Source: an uncultured Eubacteriales bacterium (GTDB taxonomy: Bacteria; Bacillota; Clostridia; Oscillospirales; Oscillospiraceae). Taken from it: a DNA stretch of 17,363 nt. Of this stretch, positions 1 through 6,637 are shown piece after piece (the first letter of the stretch is position 1; each line of letters opens with the position of its first letter). A program made the position numbers and the translations under genes. The stretch covers positions 1-17,363 of the forward strand of contig CAUGSS010000051.1 in NCBI GenBank assembly GCA_959602365.1. The letters are read 5' to 3'. The notes under the pieces were generated by a model that was not told the DNA's origin, did no database searches, and saw only the letters and a list, made by a program, of their open reading frames with translations.

Positions 1-353
1 AAACCATGTCTCTTTTTTTCTACTTTTCAATTTGCGAAACTTATTGTACCTTATCCCCTTTTTGCTGGATCTATGATTTTCTCTCTCTTGCCCAAGCAAA
101 ACAGGCGTATTCCGTCCACGGTAAAATGGACAGAATACGCCTGTTTATTTTGTATCATCTGCCGCTTGACAGAAAAAGAGAGCGGGGCTATGCTTGCTTG
201 CTTGTCGCTCATTGCGCCTTGTGCCCTCATTTCTAGCCAAACCCCTTTTTTGGAACGGAACTGTATTTTAATATACCATGAAAGCGGTTGCATTTCAAGG
301 CATTTTCACCGGGTGGGGAATGGCGCAGCGTTCTGGGGCGGGGCGGGGATGGC
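1..353. other. Left-end intergenic region, no convincing gene
   Basis: Short overlapping reading frames on both strands here have no recognisable domain, no good ribosome binding site and low-complexity composition. The stretch is AT-richer than the genes to the right. The only clear structure is the long hairpin at 98-146, listed separately. The region lies downstream of the minus-strand gene at 354-734. Confidence 0.6.
98..146. terminator. 20-bp stem hairpin, probable bidirectional terminator
   Basis: The arm at 98-117 (AAACAGGCGTATTCCGTCCA) pairs with the arm at 127-146 (TGGACAGAATACGCCTGTTT) around a loop of about 9 nt. There is one C-A mismatch on the plus strand, which becomes a G-U wobble in minus-strand RNA. 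A T-rich run (TTTATTTTG) follows on the plus strand and TTTTG on the minus strand. It could end the minus-strand gene at 354-734 about 210 nt upstream, or a gene left of the window. The arms being better paired as minus-strand RNA favours that direction. Confidence 0.55.
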
Positions 354-734
354 TCATAGATTGCTGTATGTCTGTTCTCCGTCTGGTCCGGGAGCGTCCT
401 GAATGACCTCGCCGCCGTCCCAGCGGAAGGAGTAGAGAATATAACCCTTGCAGGTCAGCGTGCCCCGGGTGCCGGGCTCCGGGAACTGGGTGATTTCCGG
501 GATGCGGGAGTCAAATTTGCGGGGGCGTTTTTCCCCGTCCACCCGGAAGCTGACGGCAGGGGGAGAGCCGTAGGCGTCATAATAGACTTTGGCAATCTGT
601 GCCGAAAGGGATACCACCGGGGCATGCCTGCTCTTCCGCTTTTTATACAGTGAGGGTCCCCAGATAACCAAAAGAAAAAAGACGATTCCCAAGGTGAAAA
701 ACCCGATGATGGGAAGAATGACAATTCGCTCCAT
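354..734 (-). CDS. Small DUF2500-like membrane-anchored protein (126 aa)
   Basis: The protein has one N-terminal membrane segment (about residues 4-25), a basic stretch (KKRKSRH, 31-37) and a small C-terminal beta-rich domain. That domain contains AQIAKVYYDAYGSPPAVSFR, a central PEITQFPEPGTRGTLTCKG and a terminal YSFRW. This layout of one TM helix plus a domain ending in GTLTxxG-x-x-F matches DUF2500-type proteins, whose function is unknown. The ATG at 734 is chosen over the one 21 bp upstream because GGAGGA sits 7 nt before it. It stands alone between a promoter (857-885) and the 98-146 hairpin. DUF2500 membership comes from pattern memory, so I am moderately sure of the family and fully unsure of the role. 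Confidence 0.75.
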   Translation of the reverse strand: MERIVILPIIGFFTLGIVFFLLVIWGPSLYKKRKSRHAPVVSLSAQIAKVYYDAYGSPPAVSFRVDGEKRPRKFDSRIPEITQFPEPGTRGTLTCKGYILYSFRWDGGEVIQDAPGPDGEQTYSNL

Positions 735-856
735 AATGATTCCTCCAGGTGTCAAACAGGCGTGTTTTGGAACCAGTGTCTTTGTTGACGCGTCCTTTTT
801 ATTGATTGCCTCTTGGGTTGGCGGATTGGGACTTGAGATCCTAAAACCCTATTTTT

Positions 857-885
857 ACCATACCATATTTCTGGCCACTTGTAAA
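857..885 (-). promoter_or_regulatory. Promoter for the DUF2500-like gene
   Basis: On the minus strand, TTTACA (885-880) and TATGGT (862-857) are separated by 17 bp. An overlapping second TATGGT lies at 867-862. This would start transcription near 850, giving a leader of about 115 nt before the ATG at 734. The match is 5/6 at -35 and 4/6 at -10. Confidence 0.5.
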
Positions 886-940
886 TAAATACCCGATCAA
901 ACTGTATGCAAGCCGGGCTTTCATCGGTGAAACAGACAGT

Positions 941-981
941 GCAGCCAGCCGCTTCCAGTGAGACCGGAAGCGGCTGGCTGC
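941..981 (-). terminator. Terminator after OYE1 (16-bp perfect stem)
   Basis: GCAGCCAGCCGCTTCC (941-956) pairs perfectly with GGAAGCGGCTGGCTGC (966-981) around a 9-nt loop. It begins 44 bp past the OYE1 stop on the minus strand. The following minus-strand sequence (ACTGTCTGTTTC) is only moderately T-rich, but stem length and placement fit an intrinsic terminator. Confidence 0.75.
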
Positions 982-1024
982 GGAAAGAGAAAAAGGGATA
1001 GGAACGGAATATGCAGAGGAAGGG

Positions 1025-3016
1025 TCAGATCAGACCGGCCAGGCCCAGGGCCGCCTGGTTCAGCCGCAGCAGGTTGGCCACCTGCTTGCAGTCGCCCAGC
1101 AGGTAGAAGCAGTCGCCGGCCCCGGCGTAGGAGAGGGCCTCCTCGGTCTTGGGCTTCATGCCGGCGGAGATGACCACCGAGTCGGCGGGGACGGAGACTT
1201 CCTTGCCCTCGCCGTCCACATAGGTGACACTGTCAGACCCGATGGCGGTGACCCGGGCGTTGGTGTACATTTTCAGACCGTGTTCAGACTCGTCCTTCTC
1301 CCAGGCCCGGATGAACAGGGAGCGGTAGTGGGTGGGGGTGCAGTCTGCGGCCAGGGTATCGGTCATCTCCAGCACCGTGACGTCGAAGCCGTGCTCGCTC
1401 AGGTGCATACCGGTCTCCACGCCGATCTCGCCGCCGCCGACTACCACTACCGTGTGGCCCAGCTTGTCCAGGTTGGCGTAGGCGTCCACCGCGGTGATCA
1501 CGTTGGCGCTGTCGATGCCCGGGATAGGAGGCATGGCGGGCTGGGAACCCACTGCGGCCACCACATAGTCGTACTCCTCCCGGTTGAGCTGCTCCACGGT
1601 GGGGGTGCAGTTGAGGTAGACATTGACGCCGTGCTTGTAAGTCTGGCGGATCAGGTAGTTTTTATAGTTGTCCAGGGGCCACTTGAAGCTGACGCCCTCG
1701 GCACACTTGAGCAGACCGCCCAGCTCGCCGGTCTTTTCGTACAGATCCACCTTGTGGCCCCGCTCAGTGAGCATGATGGCCAGCCGCATGCCGGCAGGGC
1801 CGCCGCCCACAATGCCTACCCGCTTGACGCCGGTGGGGGCGTCGAACAGCCGCTTGATCTTGTGCTCATAGCTCCAGGTGGGGTTGACGGAGCAGGCGTC
1901 AATCCAGGGATCGCTGTTGCCGGTGCGGTGGCACTTGTTGCAGCGCAGGCAGGGGGTGATGTCCTCAGCCCGGCCTTCGTAGACCTTTTGGCCGAACTCC
2001 GGATCGGCGATGAAGGCCCGGGCCATGGAAATCAGGTCGGCCTTGCCCTCGGCGATGATCTGCTCCATGTCGTCTGGGTCGGTGTAGCCGCCCATGGTCT
2101 CGATAATGACGTGGTTGGGCCGGTCGGCAATGCCCGCGCGGATGGCGGCACAGGCATCAGCATAGGGCATTTTGGGCTCAAACTGGGTGACGTGGCGGGG
2201 ATCAATCTCGTCGCCGTAGACGCCCACGATGTCCGCCAGTCCCTCCAGCATCTTGCAGGCCTCGATGGCATCTTCCAGGGTCCAGCCGCCCGCCTGGGCC
2301 TCAGGCACTGTGATGTTGGTGGAGATGATGAAGTCCGGGCCGCAGGCCGCCTTGACCGCCCGGCACACGTCCATGATGAAGCGCATGCGGTTTTCCAGGC
2401 TGCCGCCGTATTCATCCTTGCGCTTGTTGGTCAGGGGACTGAGGAAGCGGGTGTTGCCGATGATGATGCCGTCAATGCCCAGACTTTTCAGCAGCGTGGC
2501 CTGCTCCACCGCCAGTTTTGCCGCGTCCTGCAATACCTCCTTGGGATAGGGTTTGGAATAATGCTGGCCGAACATCTCGCAGAAGGGGTCGCCCATGATG
2601 TACATGGAGAGCACGCCGTCGGAGACGTCGTAGAACTCGGGGGCCTCGCCGGGCTTGAAGGAGGAACCCACCGTCATGGGCAGGTTCAGCATCAGCGGGG
2701 CGAGACACAGGGAGTTGAACAGATGGATGCCGTCGGCCACCTGACAGACATAGTGCTGGTTGAAGTTGTTGGACACGTTGTAGGGGGGCATATAGTGGTC
2801 GCCGGGAACCCGGGAGGCAAACTCAATGCCCGGAAAGCAGACGATGGCGGCGCCGTTCTTAGCCTTGTTGACAAAGTGGGTGATGACGTTTTCGGTGGGG
2901 TACTCTTCCGGGCCCTGGATGAAGTGCTTCTTATAGTTTGCGGCGGTCATCCGGTTTTTGATGACCCTGTTGCCGATCTTCAGCGGGGAGAGCAGATGAC
3001 GGTATTTTTTACTCAT
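1025..3016 (-). CDS. OYE1: Fe-S flavoenzyme, enoate/enone reductase family
   Basis: This 663-residue protein has the three-part build of 2,4-dienoyl-CoA reductase, 2-enoate reductase and BaiCD/BaiH: an FMN TIM barrel (about 5-345), a 4Fe-4S segment and a C-terminal FAD/NAD(H) domain. The likely cluster ligands are C356, C359, C362 and C375, followed by SVNP. Dinucleotide motifs are GGGPAG (404-409) and GGGEIG (527-532). The barrel signature DEYGGSLENR lies at 201-210. Known relatives pass electrons from NAD(P)H through FAD, Fe-S and FMN to an activated C=C bond. Just before the signature, the usual His-containing strand is replaced by IIIGNTRFLSP, so the usual active-site His is absent. The ATG at 3016 has GGAG about 9 nt upstream. 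The gene is divergent from the NTF2-like gene and ends at the 941-981 terminator. Substrate unknown. Confidence 0.9.
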   Translation of the reverse strand: MSKKYRHLLSPLKIGNRVIKNRMTAANYKKHFIQGPEEYPTENVITHFVNKAKNGAAIVCFPGIEFASRVPGDHYMPPYNVSNNFNQHYVCQVADGIHLFNSLCLAPLMLNLPMTVGSSFKPGEAPEFYDVSDGVLSMYIMGDPFCEMFGQHYSKPYPKEVLQDAAKLAVEQATLLKSLGIDGIIIGNTRFLSPLTNKRKDEYGGSLENRMRFIMDVCRAVKAACGPDFIISTNITVPEAQAGGWTLEDAIEACKMLEGLADIVGVYGDEIDPRHVTQFEPKMPYADACAAIRAGIADRPNHVIIETMGGYTDPDDMEQIIAEGKADLISMARAFIADPEFGQKVYEGRAEDITPCLRCNKCHRTGNSDPWIDACSVNPTWSYEHKIKRLFDAPTGVKRVGIVGGGPAGMRLAIMLTERGHKVDLYEKTGELGGLLKCAEGVSFKWPLDNYKNYLIRQTYKHGVNVYLNCTPTVEQLNREEYDYVVAAVGSQPAMPPIPGIDSANVITAVDAYANLDKLGHTVVVVGGGEIGVETGMHLSEHGFDVTVLEMTDTLAADCTPTHYRSLFIRAWEKDESEHGLKMYTNARVTAIGSDSVTYVDGEGKEVSVPADSVVISAGMKPKTEEALSYAGAGDCFYLLGDCKQVANLLRLNQAALGLAGLI

Positions 3017-3081
3017 GGTCGATGGCTCCTTTCCTGATTTTGGACAATTGCCGCCGGGAGACGGCTGTTTTTCTGATTTTT

Positions 3082-3111
3082 ATTTTATGGGCAATATGCT
3101 GAAAAGTCCAA
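3082..3111 (-). promoter_or_regulatory. Possible promoter for OYE1
   Basis: On the minus strand TTGGAC (3111-3106) and TAAAAT (3087-3082) are 18 bp apart, in the AT-rich part of the divergent gap. The -35 match is weak. It would give a leader of about 60 nt. Placement supports it more than sequence does. Confidence 0.35.
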
Positions 3112-3212
3112 TGCCTGATCTGCAAAGTACTATGTGGTTTTTACATGCATTCCTGTGGCACGGGCCGCGGCAGAGCGATGCAAAATAGGCATGCTGCGAA
3201 CCGAAGCGGGAA

Positions 3213-3243
3213 TTGGAGAAGCGCCCTGGGGATATGGTATGAT
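3213..3243 (+). promoter_or_regulatory. Extended -10 promoter for the NTF2-like gene
   Basis: TGGTATGAT (3235-3243) is an extended -10 (TGn plus TATGAT), with a weak TTGGAG at 3213-3218 at 19 bp spacing. Transcription would start near 3250, about 25 nt before the chosen ATG. This argues against the longer reading frame that opens at 3134. Confidence 0.5.
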
Positions 3244-3274
3244 AAAAACAGATCCAAAGAGAGGTGGCTGCGTT

Positions 3275-4210
3275 ATGATTCCTTTACCTGAAGTGACCGC
3301 GGGTGTGAAGACCCCGGAGTACCAGCTGGTGGAGCAGTTCTGCTGTGGAGCCTTTTGGAGCGCGGCGTTCGATGGGCTCTTTGCGCCGGATCTGGTGGCG
3401 GATTTTCCCCATGCGCCCCCCGGCATGCTGCAGCATATGGACCGGTTCGAGTTCGACGCCTTCCGGTTCTGGCTGCGCAATACCGTGCAGGAGATGGCGG
3501 CGGAGGCGGTTATTCTGCCCACAACAGACCCGGAGATCTTCTGGGCGGTGCGTTTTGCCAAGGGACGGGTGCACTGGGCCAAGCGGGACTGCGCCTATGC
3601 CAACGAACATGCCCTGCTGATCCGCCTCCGGGAGGAAAGGATTGTCTATCTCAAAGACTATTTCAATCCCCTGGCCTTCTACCGGGCACTGGATCTGGAG
3701 CTGCCCGCCTTTCGATATGACCCGAATCCCGACGCCCCCATGGTGCGTATGCCGGCGGGGGTTTCCAGCGCTCTGACGGAGGAGGAGAATATCCAGCGGG
3801 TCTTGGCCAACTTTGTCAACCCCATTGACTTTGATCCAGGGCTGGAGTCCATCTACGCCAATGACATTGTCATGGTGTGTCCCAATGCCCCCTATGCCAT
3901 GCCGGAGGCCTATGAAGGGGCGGCCTTCGATGTGGAAAACAAGTGGATGTTTGAAAACTGCGTGGATATGGTGGCCCCGGACAGCACCCCCTATTACTGG
4001 TCGGAGGACGGCCGTTGGCTGATCATTGAGTCCAACTGCCATCTGCGCACCCTGTGGAGCGGACACCAGGGGCACTATACGCAGCGGGAGTTGTATATGG
4101 TCTATCTGGAGGGTGGAAAAATCAGGCACTTTCGGGTGTATTTTAACCCCATTAACAAGTTCAGCTCCATGAACCAGTCGGTTCCAAGTTTCCCCTATTT
4201 CAATTTCTGA
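3275..4210 (+). CDS. Tandem NTF2/SnoaL-like (PhzA/PhzB-type) protein
   Basis: This 311-residue protein consists of two NTF2-like halves. The halves align visibly: PHAPPGM (45-51), FDAF (60-63) and NTVQEM (69-74) match PNAPYAM (203-209), FDVE (218-221) and NCVDM (228-232). Both end in a YFNP strand (YFNPLAF at 129, YFNPINKF at 289). NTF2-fold proteins include PhzA/B, ketosteroid isomerase and the bile-acid dehydratase BaiE, so an isomerase, dehydratase or binding role is plausible but unproven. There is no signal peptide, so it should be cytoplasmic. The ATG at 3275 is preferred because AGAGGTGG lies upstream and the likely promoter overlaps the longer frame. It is divergent from OYE1 and followed by OYE2 280 bp later on the same strand. 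Confidence 0.8.
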   Translation: MIPLPEVTAGVKTPEYQLVEQFCCGAFWSAAFDGLFAPDLVADFPHAPPGMLQHMDRFEFDAFRFWLRNTVQEMAAEAVILPTTDPEIFWAVRFAKGRVHWAKRDCAYANEHALLIRLREERIVYLKDYFNPLAFYRALDLELPAFRYDPNPDAPMVRMPAGVSSALTEEENIQRVLANFVNPIDFDPGLESIYANDIVMVCPNAPYAMPEAYEGAAFDVENKWMFENCVDMVAPDSTPYYWSEDGRWLIIESNCHLRTLWSGHQGHYTQRELYMVYLEGGKIRHFRVYFNPINKFSSMNQSVPSFPYFNF

Positions 4211-4309
4211 GCGGACAGCAGCCTTCCCAGGCGGCCGGGAGGAATCCAAAGGGGGCGGCGCAGCGCGGAGTTCCATCTTTTTTTGCATGGGGGGCTGCTG
4301 TGTTATCAA

Positions 4310-4338
4310 TTGTAGTGAACTTATGGGCAAGTTATAAT
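4310..4338 (+). promoter_or_regulatory. Near-consensus promoter for OYE2
   Basis: TTGTAG (4310-4315), a 17-bp spacer and a perfect TATAAT (4333-4338) make the best sigma-A-type promoter in the window. The spacer contains AACTT-N6-AAGTT (4318-4333), an inverted repeat that could bind a repressor and overlaps the first base of the -10. The leader to the OYE2 ATG would be about 145 nt. OYE2 can therefore be expressed independently of the NTF2-like gene. Confidence 0.75.
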
Positions 4339-4489
4339 ATTATGAAAAATTTTGAGTGGTCCGGCGGAGCACGGTTCAGTGCGGCCGCAGCCAATTCCCC
4401 GCTTTTGGTGGACATGAAACGCCCTAACGATTTGGACGGACAGGTACTGCCGGGCGGGAGGGGAAAATGAAAAATAAGGAGAGAAAGCC

Positions 4490-6511
4490 ATGAGCCATCG
4501 CTATCAAAAACTGTTGACGCCGCTGGTGCTGCCCAACGGCGCGGTGCTGAAAAACCGGATCATCCAGCCCAAGTGCGCCCCGGACCAGATCCAGGGACCG
4601 GAGGAGTGGCCCACGGAGCAGTTCATCCACTTCCACCGGGAGGCCGCCCGCCGGGGCAATTCCCTGGTTATCCTCTGTGACGCCTTTCGCCCGGAGGTGC
4701 GCAAGATGCCCGCCTGGCACGATTTTTCCCACTCCTACAGCTTTAATCTGGAGGATCCGGCCGTCCACAACTACCTGTGCCAGCTGGCCGACGATGTTCA
4801 CTTTTACGGTTCCAAGGTGTTGGTCAACATGCATGCCGCATTTCCCCGCGGCGTCTCTCTGGGAGGCAGGAACGCGCCCCGGATGCAAAGCGCTGAGGGA
4901 TTTATGGAGCTGCCGCCGGGGGTAATGGCCACCCGGGAGCAGATCAGCCAGGTGATTGAGACCACTTCGGACCGGATGAAGGCGTATGCCTCCTGGGGAT
5001 ATGACGGCGCCGCCCTGGATGCGGGACAGGAATTGATGGCCTATACGGATATCCGCACCGACGAGTATGGCGGAAGCGTTGAAAACCGGTGCCGTTTTAT
5101 CCTGGAGCTGAGCAGGCGCATCAAGGAAAAATGTGGCGCCGGATTTATTGTACATCTGCTGCTCAGCGGCGAATGCCTCCATGGCAACTGCGGAGAACTG
5201 CCCCGGGGATACACCCTGGAGGACACCATCACCCTGGCCAAGCTGGCCCAGCAGTGGGGCGTAGTGGATCTGTTCACCATCCGGGAGCGCAGCATGGTGG
5301 ATTCCCACCCCACCGGATTCACCTTCCAACCCTATGAGCACCGGTGCCAGGAGTATGTCAAGGCGATGAAACAGGCCGGCGTGACCATCCCCCTGGCGGT
5401 CTCCGGCGGCTATCAAGAGCCGGATGAGATGGAGCGGGTGCTGGAGGAGGGCTATGCCGACCTGGTCAGTGTAGGCCGGGGCCAGTTCACTGATCCCGAC
5501 TATTATCTGAAAATCCAGGAAGAACGGGGGGAGGACATCCGCCCCTGCCTGCGCTGCAACCGCTGCCATGGCAGACGCCGGGCCCCCTGGACTTCAGTGT
5601 GCTCAGTCAACCCGGAATTTGGCATGGAGTTGAAGACAGCCCATATGGTGCAGCCGGTGCGGAAAAAGAAGAAGGTGGCAGTCATCGGAGGCGGCCCTGC
5701 CGGTATGCAGGCGGCTATCACCGCGGCGGAGCGGGGCCACTCCGTGACCCTCTACGAGAAGACCGGCTATCTGGGCGGGCAGCTCTACCATGCGGATCAT
5801 TTCTCCTTCAAGTGGCCCTTCCACAACTACCGCCTGTGGCTGATCGGCCAGCTGGAAAAGAACGGCGTGACTGTGGAGCTCAACCACGCGCCCGCGCCGG
5901 AGGAGCTGACCCAGGCCGGATTCGACGCGGTGCTGGCCGCCACCGGCTCTGTGGCAAAGCTGCCCCATATCGAGGGCATGCGCCGTGCCGACGGCAGTCC
6001 GGCGCTGCCCACCTGCCACGACGTCATCGGCCGGGAGGAGGAGCTGGGCCGGCATGTCATCATGGTGGGCTGCTCGGAGACCGGTATAGAGACCGCCTGT
6101 TATCTGGCCCAGCACGGGCACCAAGTGACCTGCCTGACCCGCCAGAAGGTGCCGGCCAAGGACGCCTCCCCGCTGCACAGTATCACCATCGCCTGGATCA
6201 AGTATGACGAGGAGGCCGGCCAGGGCTATATGGCCCCCTTCTGGGAGCGCTTCGACCAGATTCAGGGCATTACCAATGCAACCACCATCCGGGTGACTGG
6301 GAACAGCGCCACTTATCTGGATAAAGATGGCGTAGAGCACACGGTGGAAGGGGACAGCGTGGTGGTCTGCGGCGGCGTGGAGCCCTGCGTGGACAGCGCG
6401 CTGAAATATGCCGCCGCGGCCCCGGAATTCTACCTGATCGGAGACGCCGGCGGAGGCCATGACATTCAGACCGGCATCCGCAGCGCCTATGGAGCGGCCA
6501 GCCAGCTGTAA
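4490..6511 (+). CDS. OYE2: divergent Fe-S flavoenzyme, enoate/enone reductase family
   Basis: This 673-residue protein has the same three-part build as OYE1: a TIM barrel (about 5-345), Fe-S ligands C353, C356, C359 and C371 followed by SVNP, then an FAD/NAD(H) domain. The first dinucleotide motif is intact (GGGPAG, 400-405). The second reads GCSETG (527-532) instead of GGGEIG, so NAD(H) binding may be altered. The barrel signature is DEYGGSVENR (191-200). The preceding strand reads ALDAGQELMAYTDIRT, with no His where reductases of this family usually carry one. It has an AAGGAGA ribosome site 7 nt before the ATG. It is downstream of the NTF2-like gene but has its own promoter, and it ends at a shared terminator. 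It may use an unusual substrate or no longer be a classical NADH-dependent reductase. Confidence 0.88.
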   Translation: MSHRYQKLLTPLVLPNGAVLKNRIIQPKCAPDQIQGPEEWPTEQFIHFHREAARRGNSLVILCDAFRPEVRKMPAWHDFSHSYSFNLEDPAVHNYLCQLADDVHFYGSKVLVNMHAAFPRGVSLGGRNAPRMQSAEGFMELPPGVMATREQISQVIETTSDRMKAYASWGYDGAALDAGQELMAYTDIRTDEYGGSVENRCRFILELSRRIKEKCGAGFIVHLLLSGECLHGNCGELPRGYTLEDTITLAKLAQQWGVVDLFTIRERSMVDSHPTGFTFQPYEHRCQEYVKAMKQAGVTIPLAVSGGYQEPDEMERVLEEGYADLVSVGRGQFTDPDYYLKIQEERGEDIRPCLRCNRCHGRRRAPWTSVCSVNPEFGMELKTAHMVQPVRKKKKVAVIGGGPAGMQAAITAAERGHSVTLYEKTGYLGGQLYHADHFSFKWPFHNYRLWLIGQLEKNGVTVELNHAPAPEELTQAGFDAVLAATGSVAKLPHIEGMRRADGSPALPTCHDVIGREEELGRHVIMVGCSETGIETACYLAQHGHQVTCLTRQKVPAKDASPLHSITIAWIKYDEEAGQGYMAPFWERFDQIQGITNATTIRVTGNSATYLDKDGVEHTVEGDSVVVCGGVEPCVDSALKYAAAAPEFYLIGDAGGGHDIQTGIRSAYGAASQL

Positions 6512-6564
6512 AAGAAGGCAGACCGGGCAGGACAACCTGTCCGGACAACAGAATGAGCGCCAAT

Positions 6565-6601
6565 AGAACGGCGCCCCCGAACCAACCGGGGGCGCTGTTC
6601 T
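6565..6601. terminator. Bidirectional terminator between convergent OYE2 and UGSC genes
   Basis: AGAACGGCGCCCCC (6565-6578) pairs with GGGGGCGCTGTTCT (6588-6601) around a 9-nt loop, with one G-U wobble. It lies 54 bp after the OYE2 stop and 37 bp before the end of the opposing gene. A T-rich tail is short (TGTCGTTGTCG). Position between convergent genes makes a shared terminator the natural reading. Confidence 0.7.
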
Positions 6602-6637
6602 GTCGTTGTCGTTCGATGGGGAGGTTTTACAGGGCGA

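Noticed and set aside
1280..3037. 585-codon open frame on the plus strand opposite OYE1
   Set aside because: It has H/V/G-rich low-information translation, is fully antisense to OYE1, and has no start signal.
3134..3274. N-terminal 47-codon extension of the NTF2-like protein
   Set aside because: The extended -10 promoter at 3235-3243 lies inside it, and the ATG at 3275 has a ribosome site. The extension has no domain content.
4217..4299. CAGCAGCC/GGCTGCTG inverted pair with a T-tract near 4278 as terminator of the NTF2-like gene
   Set aside because: The arms are about 67 bp apart and the T-tract lies inside the loop, so it does not have intrinsic-terminator geometry. Read-through to OYE2 remains possible.
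5603..6535. 310-codon minus-strand frame opposite OYE2
   Set aside because: Antisense shadow; OYE2 motifs on the plus strand explain the region.
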